DNA from: an uncultured Bacillaceae bacterium
GTDB taxonomy: Bacteria; Bacillota; Bacilli; Bacillales; Pradoshiaceae
DNA: 5,233 nt
Assembly (NCBI GenBank): GCA_904501845.1
Contig: CAJGCH010000216.1
Span: 1-5,233, forward strand
Reading direction: 5' to 3'
Shown here: one piece after another, positions 1 to 5,134 of the stretch
Numbering within the stretch: position 1 is the first letter of the stretch
Layout: each line of letters begins with the position of its first letter
Notes under the pieces: generated by a model
Databases searched by the model: none
Told to the model about the DNA's origin: nothing
Seen by the model: only the letters and a program-made list of their open reading frames with translations
Program-made: the position numbers and the translations under genes

Positions 1-2
1 CG

Positions 3-56
3 CCCGCAACCAATAATGGCAATTTGCCCTTCCGCACATATACTGTCTATGACTGA
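3..56 (+). CDS. Possible C-terminal end of an upstream gene (partial, unidentified)
   Basis: Reading frame 3 is open from the left edge to a TGA at 54-56 and would give a 17-residue tail ending in RTYTVYD. The stop lies 21 bases before the chosen start of the next gene, a typical within-operon spacing. Frame 1 is also open from the edge and ends at a TGA at 76-78, which would overlap ATG 75 as ATGA, so the sequence does not decide between them. No family can be recognised from so few residues. The tract may equally be non-coding leader DNA, and a promoter-like pair lies inside it. Confidence 0.22.
   Translation, partial: PATNNGNLPFRTYTVYD
16..44 (+). promoter_or_regulatory. Candidate sigma-A promoter for the class V aminotransferase gene
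   Basis: A -35-like ATGGCA (16-21, 4 of 6 to TTGACA) and a -10-like TATACT (39-44, 5 of 6 to TATAAT) are separated by 17 bases. Transcription would begin near base 51, leaving a leader of about 27 bases before ATG 78. The match is moderate and may be chance. If an upstream gene really ends at 54-56, the promoter would lie inside its last codons. Confidence 0.33.
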
Positions 57-77
57 TTGTGGATTGAAGGTGAAATG

Positions 78-1580
78 ATGGTGCTCTCAGCTAGAATAGG
101 AGATCAGGAAGTTGAGTGGTTTAGTGAATTAGAGCAGCATTTCTCAAAGTATAGGAAGGGGATTGTCGGCATCAATCAGACATTTCTATCTCCTTATGGG
201 GAAATGCCGATTATTTATGCGGATTGGACCGCAAGCGGACGTTTATATAGGCCTATTGAAGAGAAGATAATGGAAGAGTTTGCTCCGTTTATGGCCAATA
301 CACATACAGAGTCGAATCAGACGGGTTCATTTATGACGAATGCGTATCACCATGCGAAAAAAATCATTAAGCGGCATGTGAATGCATCGGAGAGGGATGC
401 GCTTATTTTGGATGGGTTTGGAATGACTTCTGTGATCAATAAGTTACAGCGCATGCTTGGGTTGCGCATTCCGGAGGCGTGGATGCCGCAGGTCCAGCTT
501 AAGAAGGAGGACCGTCCGGTGGTGTTTATTACGCATATGGAGCATCATTCCAACCAAACATCATGGCTTGAGACGGTTTGTGATGTGGTCGTTCTGCCTC
601 AAGGTGCCAATGGAGAGGTTAACCCGGCCGCTTTAGAGGAGCTGCTTCCTCTTTATGATGAGAGGCCGCTGAAGATTGGCTCTTTTACGGCTTGCTCGAA
701 TGTGACGGGCTTGATGACGCCGTATCATCAGCTGGCTCGCATTATGCATGAGCATGATGGAATATGCATAATTGATTTTGCGGCCTCTGCTCCATATGTT
801 CGAATGGATATGAATCCTGGCGATCCGATTGAGGCGCTTGATGCCATTGTTTTTTCCCCTCATAAGTTTCTCGGAGGTCCTGGCACAAGCGGTGTGATGG
901 TGCTGAATCAGAGCTTGTACCATAATCAAGTCCCGGACCATCCGGGCGGCGGTACGGTGAAGTGGACCAATCCGTGGGGAGACCATAGTTACTATGAGGA
1001 TATTGAGGTCAGGGAAGATGGCGGGACGCCGGGGATTTTGCAAGGAATCAGAACCGCTTTGTGCATAAGGCTTAAGGAAGAGATGGGGGTGGAGAAGATG
1101 CTTGCTCGGGAAAAGGAGTTGTTAAGAATCATTCTGCCTGGACTAAAAGCGATTCAAGGGATTGATGTGCTTCGGGGACAGGAAGAGGAGCGGTTAGGCA
1201 TCATTTCCTTTATAGTTCCGGGTGTTCATTATAATCTGATTGTTAAGCTGCTCAATGACCGGTTCGGCATCCAGGTCCGCGGGGGATGCTCCTGTGCGGG
1301 GACTTATGGCCATTGCTTGCTCAACATCTCAAAGGAACAGTCGCATGAAATCATGGAGGCAGTGGAGGCAGGCGATTTATCCGCCAAGCCAGGGTGGATC
1401 CGTTTTTCGCTGCATCCTGTCATGACGAATAAGGAAGCCCATGAATTTCTGTTGGCAATGCGGGCAATCATGAACCATCTTGATGAGTGGAAGCAGGAGT
1501 ATGTGTATGACCCAATGACAAATGATTACTTTTATCAAGATTTGCACCGGGAGGATTTTGATTGGCTCTTTTATGTATAA
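78..1580 (+). CDS. Class V aminotransferase / cysteine desulfurase-like PLP enzyme
   Basis: This is a fold-type I PLP enzyme of the class V aminotransferase (NifS/SufS/CsdA) superfamily, 500 residues, probably cytosolic. Visible motifs are THMEHHSN at 152-159 (H156 matches the His that stacks on PLP), ACSNVTG at 205-211, IIDFAAS with D233 (pairs with the pyridine nitrogen), and SPHKFLGG with K263 as the Schiff-base lysine. RGGCSCAGTYGH at 401-412 places C406 where SufS has its catalytic cysteine. The open frame begins at TTG 57, but AAGGTG at 67-72 is spaced for ATG 78 (5 bases; GTG 81 is the alternative), so I start there. SufS-type enzymes are about 400 residues. This one carries about 90 residues after C406, so it is a longer subfamily whose substrate I cannot name. 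Desulfurase activity is inference. No suf/isc partner genes are seen beside it. It converges with the aldo/keto reductase gene. Confidence 0.9.
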   Translation: MVLSARIGDQEVEWFSELEQHFSKYRKGIVGINQTFLSPYGEMPIIYADWTASGRLYRPIEEKIMEEFAPFMANTHTESNQTGSFMTNAYHHAKKIIKRHVNASERDALILDGFGMTSVINKLQRMLGLRIPEAWMPQVQLKKEDRPVVFITHMEHHSNQTSWLETVCDVVVLPQGANGEVNPAALEELLPLYDERPLKIGSFTACSNVTGLMTPYHQLARIMHEHDGICIIDFAASAPYVRMDMNPGDPIEALDAIVFSPHKFLGGPGTSGVMVLNQSLYHNQVPDHPGGGTVKWTNPWGDHSYYEDIEVREDGGTPGILQGIRTALCIRLKEEMGVEKMLAREKELLRIILPGLKAIQGIDVLRGQEEERLGIISFIVPGVHYNLIVKLLNDRFGIQVRGGCSCAGTYGHCLLNISKEQSHEIMEAVEAGDLSAKPGWIRFSLHPVMTNKEAHEFLLAMRAIMNHLDEWKQEYVYDPMTNDYFYQDLHREDFDWLFYV

Positions 1581-1585
1581 ACAAG

Positions 1586-1614
1586 AAATCCCCGACCAGA
1601 TGGCCGGGGATTTT
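1586..1614. terminator. Bidirectional rho-independent terminator between convergent genes
   Basis: A 9-bp stem pairs AAATCCCCG (1586-1594) with CGGGGATTT (1605-1613). Two further inner C-G pairs (1596/1603, 1597/1602) close over the tetraloop AGAT. The top strand has TTTT at 1611-1614. On the bottom strand the stem is followed by a T-rich run. It starts six bases after the aminotransferase stop and seven bases before the reductase stop, so it can serve both converging genes. Confidence 0.85.
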
Positions 1615-1620
1615 CACGCA

Positions 1621-2541
1621 TCAGATGCGATGGGTTTCATAGATGCTCGTTTTTGCCAATGAGCGGAGAAGATTGACTTCTTCTTCGCTAAGCGGTTTGC
1701 TGTTGATGGCTTGGGCATTTTCGCGGAGCTGCTCCGGGCTGCTGGCGCCAGGGATGACGGCTGCGACAGCCTCCGATGAGAGAACGTATTGGATGGCGAT
1801 CTCATTCATGGAACGCTCTTTGAATGCTTCTTTTATGGAAGAGAAGAGATGCTCAAGCTCTTCGTATGAATAATCGAGATAGCCTTCTTCGCGCACCTTA
1901 TCCGATGCCTTGGCGAGCATTTTCTCTGACAAGAGTCCTTTTGCGAGCGGGCCTCTGGCAATGATGCTGACATGATGTTTCTTGGTGAGGCTGAACCATT
2001 CCTCAGGACGCCGGTCAAGCAGGCTGTATTGCATCATATTGGAGACGATGCCGGAACGATGGACATACTCATGGATGACATTCGGTCGGATGGAGGAGAT
2101 GCCGTATTCGCGAATCAGCCCTTCCTGCTTCAATTCCTCGAATGCTTCAATCGTTTCGTCGATTGGGTCATCTAATGTTCCCCCATGCAGCTGATAGAGG
2201 TCGATATAATCGGTTTGCAGGCGGCGCAGGCTGTCTTTTACCGCTTGCTTAATATAAGCTTTGGATGGGTCCCAGCTCCAGCTTGTCTTCTCCTCGTTCC
2301 AGCGGTTACCTGCCTTCGTCGCGAGGATGAGATTACTGCGATGCGGTTTTAGGACCTTGCCGATGATTTCTTCATTGACGCCAAAATCATACAGGTCAGC
2401 TGTGTCGAAATAATTGATGCCTGAATCAAGCGCCTCGGCGAGAATGGAGGCAGCCTTCTTCTCATCTGTGCCCAGTGACATGCAGCCAAGCCCCATTTCT
2501 GATACATAAAGGCCTGATTGCCCAAGTTGCCGTTTATTCAT
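1621..2541 (-). CDS. yqkF: Aldo/keto reductase, YqkF-like
   Basis: This is an NAD(P)H-dependent oxidoreductase of the aldo/keto reductase superfamily (TIM barrel), 306 residues, cytosolic. The catalytic tetrad is visible: D46 and Y51 in YFDTADLYD, K76 in LATKAG, and H119 in LYQLHGG. The N-terminal GLGCMSLGT (17-25) and the GISSIRPN stretch are typical of the Bacillus YqkF group, and 306 residues equals the B. subtilis YqkF length as I recall it. The physiological substrate is not known to me. The start is ATG at 2541 because AGGAGG (2551-2556) lies 9 bases upstream. An in-frame ATG at 2604 would add 21 residues, has no ribosome binding site and does not fit the family N-terminus. It lies 59 bases downstream of mciZ on the same strand and may be read both from its own promoter and by read-through from mciZ. 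Confidence 0.93.
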   Translation of the reverse strand: MNKRQLGQSGLYVSEMGLGCMSLGTDEKKAASILAEALDSGINYFDTADLYDFGVNEEIIGKVLKPHRSNLILATKAGNRWNEEKTSWSWDPSKAYIKQAVKDSLRRLQTDYIDLYQLHGGTLDDPIDETIEAFEELKQEGLIREYGISSIRPNVIHEYVHRSGIVSNMMQYSLLDRRPEEWFSLTKKHHVSIIARGPLAKGLLSEKMLAKASDKVREEGYLDYSYEELEHLFSSIKEAFKERSMNEIAIQYVLSSEAVAAVIPGASSPEQLRENAQAINSKPLSEEEVNLLRSLAKTSIYETHRI

Positions 2542-2550
2542 GAAACCACT

Positions 2551-2556
2551 CCTCCT
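2551..2556 (-). promoter_or_regulatory. Ribosome binding site deciding the reductase start
   Basis: A perfect AGGAGG on the minus strand lies 9 bases before ATG 2541. The competing upstream in-frame ATG at 2604 has no comparable element, so this site sets the start of the reductase. Confidence 0.85.
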
Positions 2557-2575
2557 AATTTTTTTCGTTGATTCT

Positions 2576-2604
2576 ATTGTATAGGAAGGAGTGCTATCCG
2601 TCAT
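2576..2604 (-). promoter_or_regulatory. Candidate sigma-A promoter for the aldo/keto reductase
   Basis: On the minus strand a -35-like ATGACG (2599-2604, 4 of 6) and a -10 TACAAT (2576-2581, 5 of 6) are 17 bases apart. Transcription would start near 2569 and give a leader of about 28 bases containing the AGGAGG. The -35 element overlaps the last codons of mciZ, which would let the reductase be expressed independently of mciZ. Confidence 0.45.
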
Positions 2605-2735
2605 TTTAAACGTTGAGCATCGCGAATCATGTCAATGACATATACATATTTCTTGCCGTATTCCCGGATTTTTGCCCGTACCTCCCAGGCTTTTCCGCTC
2701 ATAATTATTTGATTTCCACTAATTTTCACTCTCAT
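2601..2735 (-). CDS. mciZ: MciZ-like peptide inhibitor of FtsZ (sporulation)
   Basis: This is a 44-residue basic peptide. Residues 14-27 read GKAWEVRAKIREYG, which aligns without gaps to the core I remember for the 40-residue B. subtilis MciZ (GKAWEIRAKLKEYG), including W17 and R20. A YxYV segment (residues 30-33) and D35 also fit. MciZ is made in the mother cell during sporulation, binds FtsZ, caps filaments and blocks further Z-ring assembly. Start is ATG 2735, with AAAGGGGTG at 2741-2749 as a strong ribosome binding site 5 bases upstream; stop is TGA 2601-2603. It sits between the yqkF-like gene and nudF, the location I recall in B. subtilis. Differences: residue 36 is Met where I recall Trp, and the C-terminus is four residues longer. 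The gene is easily missed because of its size. An antisense open frame covers it but has no family support. Confidence 0.9.
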   Translation of the reverse strand: MRVKISGNQIIMSGKAWEVRAKIREYGKKYVYVIDMIRDAQRLK

Positions 2736-2755
2736 TGTCCCACCCCTTTGGACAT

Positions 2756-2784
2756 GCTATATGATAGAATATATGAACAAATGC
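2756..2784 (-). promoter_or_regulatory. Candidate sigma-E promoter for mciZ
   Basis: On the minus strand GCATTTG (2778-2784) partly matches the sigma-E -35 consensus (KMATATW). CATATAGC (2756-2763) partly matches the -10 (CATACA-T). The spacer is 14 bases, the usual distance. mciZ of B. subtilis is known to be sigma-E dependent, which makes the assignment reasonable. Each element has two mismatches. CATATATT (2768-2775) is an alternative -10 with a poorer -35. Confidence 0.4.
2762..2770 (+). promoter_or_regulatory. Candidate extended -10 promoter for the nudF operon
   Basis: TGA followed by TAGAAT (2762-2770) forms an extended -10 element (TGN plus 5 of 6 to TATAAT). There is no convincing -35 at 17 bases, which extended -10 promoters tolerate. 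Transcription would start near 2777, about 38 bases before the nudF ATG. It overlaps the mciZ promoter elements on the opposite strand. Confidence 0.4.
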
Positions 2785-2814
2785 ACCTGTTAGACCAAAG
2801 GAGAGAAGATAAGA

Positions 2815-3366
2815 ATGTATAAGTATGAAGAGAAAACTGTGAACACAAAACCAATCTTTAAGGGGCGTATCTTGGATGTTCGAGTGGATGAGGTTCTTTT
2901 GCCAAACGGCAAGACATCTACAAGAGAATTAATTAAGCATCCAGGGGCGGTAGCCATCATTATGGTGACTGATGATAATAAAATCGTCTTAGTAGAGCAA
3001 TACCGCAAGCCGATGGAAAAGCCGCTCGTGGAAATTCCGGCAGGGAAGCTGGATGAGGGAGAAGAACCGCTTGCATGTGCGGTCCGTGAGATGGAAGAGG
3101 AAACAGGCTATGAGTGTGAATCGATGGACAAGCTGATTTCCCTATATACATCCCCTGGATTTGCGGATGAAATCATACATATTTATGTGGCGAAGGGCCT
3201 GAAGAAGAAAGAGAATGCGAAAGGCTTGGATGAGGATGAATTCGTTGACTTGATGGAAGTGACGCTTGAAGAAGCTCTTGAGCTTGTTAAGGAAGAGAGA
3301 ATTCAAGACGCAAAGACAGCGTACGCCATTCAATACTTGCAATTGCAAGAGGCGCTATTGAAGTAA
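2815..3366 (+). CDS. nudF: NudF, ADP-ribose pyrophosphatase (Nudix)
   Basis: This 183-residue cytosolic Nudix hydrolase is expected to cleave ADP-ribose to AMP and ribose 5-phosphate with Mg2+. The Nudix box spans 77-99: G77, E83, then R91-E92-M-E-E95-E96-T-G98-Y99, matching GX5EX7REUXEEXGU without loss. P114 in SPGF lies 16 residues after G98, the spacing typical of ADP-ribose pyrophosphatases. The N-terminal half (FKGRILDVRVDEV, then HPGAVAI) is the usual domain-swap region of this family. Length agrees with B. subtilis NudF (about 185). Start ATG 2815 follows AAAGGAG (2797-2803) at a rather long 11-base spacing. It is first in an operon with the EndoQ-family gene and diverges from mciZ. 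Confidence 0.94.
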   Translation: MYKYEEKTVNTKPIFKGRILDVRVDEVLLPNGKTSTRELIKHPGAVAIIMVTDDNKIVLVEQYRKPMEKPLVEIPAGKLDEGEEPLACAVREMEEETGYECESMDKLISLYTSPGFADEIIHIYVAKGLKKKENAKGLDEDEFVDLMEVTLEEALELVKEERIQDAKTAYAIQYLQLQEALLK

Positions 3367-4541
3367 TGAACATATATTATGGGGATTTTCATGTCCATGT
3401 GGGGAGAACGAGATCAGGCAAGCCGGTCAAAATCACTGGCGCGCGCTCGTTGACGATTGAAGGCATTCTGGAATATGCAGCCAATCGCAAGGGGCTGGAT
3501 ATAGTCGGGGTGATTGATTGCCACGTGCCTGAAGTGATTGATGAGCTGAAGGCGCTCATTCAGCAGGGGGATTTAGCTGAACTCGAGGAAGGCGGATTGC
3601 GATACAAGGATGGCACCGTCTTGATTACGGGAAGCGAGATTGAGATCAATGATGAACATTGCAAGGGACCGGTTCATGTGTTGGCGTTCTTTCCGACTTT
3701 GGCGCAAATGGAGCTGTTCTCAAACTGGTTCTCCGAGCGGGTGAAGAATATCACGCTCAGCTCGCAGCGTATCTATGAGAGGGGAACCGTCCTGCAGGAG
3801 AAGGTAAAGGAGCTCGGGGGACTTTTCATTCCGGCTCATATCTTCACCCCGCATAAAAGCTTGTTTGGTAAAGGCGTTAATCAGTCGCTCACCGAAATTT
3901 TTGACCCGGCCCTCATTGATGCCGTTGAGTTGGGGCTGAGCGCAGATACGGCAATGGCCGCCCGTTTGAGTGAGCTGGACGCTTATCCGTTCTTGACGAA
4001 TAGTGATGCCCATTCTTTGCCGAAGCTTGCGCGGGAATACCAGCAGCTGCTCTTGGAAAAACCGAACTTCAAAGAATGGGTTAAGGCGCTCCGCGGGGAG
4101 GATGGCCGCAGGATTCTCGCTAATTACGGCTTGAATCCATATCTCGGGAAATACCATGAGACGGTTTGTGAGAATTGCGGGGAGATGCTTGAAGCTTATG
4201 AGGCGAGATGCCCGTATTGCGGCTCCACCCAGGTGACAAAAGGGGTGGCCGAACGGATTGGGGAGCTTGCGGACCGCCATTTCACAGAAGCGAAAACGGA
4301 GCGCCCCTCCTATATCCACCACATCCCGCTTGAATTCCTGCCAGGGCTTGGCCCAAAAACACTTGATAAATTGATTGCCCGCTTTGGCTCTGAAATGGCC
4401 GTCATTCATGAGGCTTCATTTGAAGAACTGTCAGAGGTTGTGCCGGAAAAACTTGCCCGGCTCATCCAGCAGGCAAGAAAAGGCGAGCTATCCCTGCAAA
4501 AGGGCGGCGGCGGAATTTATGGAAAGGTGATTCGTGAATAA
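3366..4541 (+). CDS. yqxK: Endonuclease Q-family protein (PHP-like domain, zinc ribbon), YqxK-like
   Basis: This 391-residue protein belongs to the Endonuclease Q family, which nicks DNA 5' of deaminated bases (uracil, hypoxanthine) and abasic sites. An N-terminal PHP-like metal-binding domain shows YGDFHVH (D7, H9, H11), VIDCH (D51, H53), GSEIEI (E91), H104, IPAHIFTPH (H158, H163) and NSDAHS (D214, H216). A zinc ribbon follows with C268-x2-C271 and C282-x2-C285. The C-terminal region begins with FLPGLGPKTLDKLI (324-337), a helix-hairpin-helix-like DNA-binding motif, and ends in a Lys- and Gly-rich tail. All three modules of characterised EndoQ proteins appear present, so it looks intact. Its ATG shares one base with the nudF stop (TAATG). 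The only nearby purine-rich element, AAGAGG at 3347-3352, is 13 bases away, so translation probably depends on re-initiation after nudF. Activity is inferred from the family. The symbol follows my memory of B. subtilis gene order. Confidence 0.88.
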   Translation: MNIYYGDFHVHVGRTRSGKPVKITGARSLTIEGILEYAANRKGLDIVGVIDCHVPEVIDELKALIQQGDLAELEEGGLRYKDGTVLITGSEIEINDEHCKGPVHVLAFFPTLAQMELFSNWFSERVKNITLSSQRIYERGTVLQEKVKELGGLFIPAHIFTPHKSLFGKGVNQSLTEIFDPALIDAVELGLSADTAMAARLSELDAYPFLTNSDAHSLPKLAREYQQLLLEKPNFKEWVKALRGEDGRRILANYGLNPYLGKYHETVCENCGEMLEAYEARCPYCGSTQVTKGVAERIGELADRHFTEAKTERPSYIHHIPLEFLPGLGPKTLDKLIARFGSEMAVIHEASFEELSEVVPEKLARLIQQARKGELSLQKGGGGIYGKVIRE

Positions 4542-4545
4542 CTGA

Positions 4546-4574
4546 TAGATATCTGGAGGTTCTATTCTTATGAT
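4546..4574 (+). promoter_or_regulatory. Candidate promoter for the second Nudix gene, inside the terminator
   Basis: TAGATA (4546-4551, 4 of 6 to TTGACA) and TATGAT (4569-4574, 5 of 6 to TATAAT) are 17 bases apart. Initiation would fall near 4581, inside the 3' arm of the preceding terminator hairpin, so transcripts from here would not contain the full hairpin. The leader before ATG 4608 would be about 27 bases. The match is moderate. Confidence 0.33.
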
Positions 4575-4587
4575 GGAACCTCCTTTT
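4555..4587 (+). terminator. Rho-independent terminator of the nudF-EndoQ operon
   Basis: GGAGGTTC (4555-4562) pairs perfectly with GAACCTCC (4576-4583), giving an 8-bp stem over a 13-base loop, followed by TTTT at 4584-4587. It begins 13 bases after the stop of the EndoQ-family gene. The T run is short and the loop rather large, so read-through into the next gene is possible. Confidence 0.7.
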
Positions 4588-4607
4588 ACATAGTAGGGGG
4601 CAGGGGA

Positions 4608-5075
4608 ATGGAGATTAATTATAAATTATGGACTGTTTGCTTGGTTCAAAAAGGGGATCATGTTCTGTTGTTAGATCGGCAACATGACGATTTTCAAGGA
4701 TTCATCCCGCCAGGAGGAAAAGTGGAGTTTCCGGAAAGCTTGACAGAAGCAGCGAAGCGAGAGGTAAAAGAAGAAACAGGGCTGGATGTGAGCAATCTTC
4801 AGTTTAAGGGGATATATGAATATGTTAATCCTGTTAAGAATGATCATTATATGATTTTTAACTATAAGACCAGTACCTTTAGCGGAACCTTGCTGGAAAA
4901 CACCCGTGAAGGAAAGCCTGTTTGGATACATATAAATGAGGTTTATGATCTCCCTATGCAAGATTCAATAAGAAGAAGATTTCCTTTGTTTTTTGAAGAG
5001 GGAACGTTTGAAATACATGTTGAATGGGATCAGGAGAAAAATCAAGAGGGGAGAGTAAGCGTGAAGAGAACGTGA
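4608..5075 (+). CDS. MutT-like Nudix hydrolase
   Basis: This 155-residue cytosolic Nudix protein has an intact box at 37-59: G37, E43, R51-E52-V-K-E55-E56-T-G58-L59. It lacks the ADP-ribose-specific proline context. The surrounding pattern (PPGGKVE, a later VWIHINEVYDL, a C-terminal FPLFFEEGTFEIHVEW) resembles the 8-oxo-dGTP diphosphatase-like (MutX/MutT) Nudix proteins of Firmicutes, so nucleotide-pool cleaning is the best guess, but substrates of this group are hard to predict. Start ATG 4608 follows AGGGGG (4595-4600) at 7 bases. By my line-by-line count about 39% of bases 4621-5040 are G or C, against 52-62% in four sampled 60-base lines of the preceding gene, which suggests separate acquisition. 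It lies between the terminator of the preceding operon and an insertion sequence end. Confidence 0.88.
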   Translation: MEINYKLWTVCLVQKGDHVLLLDRQHDDFQGFIPPGGKVEFPESLTEAAKREVKEETGLDVSNLQFKGIYEYVNPVKNDHYMIFNYKTSTFSGTLLENTREGKPVWIHINEVYDLPMQDSIRRRFPLFFEEGTFEIHVEWDQEKNQEGRVSVKRT

Positions 5076-5084
5076 ACAGAGGAG

Positions 5085-5103
5085 AAAAGGAGCATTTTTG
5101 AAG
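5085..5103 (+). other. Orphan ribosome binding site and TTG start at the insertion sequence junction
   Basis: AAAAGGAG (5085-5092) lies five bases before a TTG at 5098-5100. One more codon (AAG) follows before the first bases of the insertion sequence supply TGA (5104-5106). This may be the start of a gene that was cut off by the insertion, or chance in a purine-rich tract. The other flank of the element is outside the window. Confidence 0.25.
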
Positions 5104-5123
5104 TGACCCCAAAAAGTTAGACA
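5104..5123. repeat. Terminal inverted repeat of the insertion sequence
   Basis: The sequence TGACCCCAAAAAGTTAGACA starts with TG and lies 11 bases outside the transposase stop codon. Its partner at the other end of the element is not in the window. The inner boundary is approximate. Confidence 0.75.
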
Positions 5124-5134
5124 TAGTTATTTCC

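Noticed and set aside
1..55. Minus-strand frame reading QIAIIGCG, reminiscent of a Rossmann-fold N-terminus
   Set aside because: Going upstream, the frame has no ATG, GTG or TTG before an in-frame stop, so it has no usable start. The resemblance is over only a few residues.
633..1043. 136-codon open frame on the minus strand
   Set aside because: It is antisense to the PLP-binding core of the aminotransferase and has no recognisable family features.
2748..2775. TTGGAC and TATATG, 16 bases apart, as a standard sigma-A promoter for nudF
   Set aside because: The -35 matches only 3 of 6 bases and the -10 only 4 of 6. The extended -10 at 2762-2770 is the better candidate.
2613..2822. 69-codon plus-strand open frame covering the mciZ region
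   Set aside because: It has no plausible ribosome binding site or family resemblance, it would run into the nudF start, and the opposite strand encodes the recognisable MciZ peptide.
3720..4409. 229-codon open frame on the minus strand
   Set aside because: It lies wholly antisense to the EndoQ-family gene, which carries clear metal-binding, zinc-ribbon and HhH motifs. The antisense translation shows no recognisable domain.
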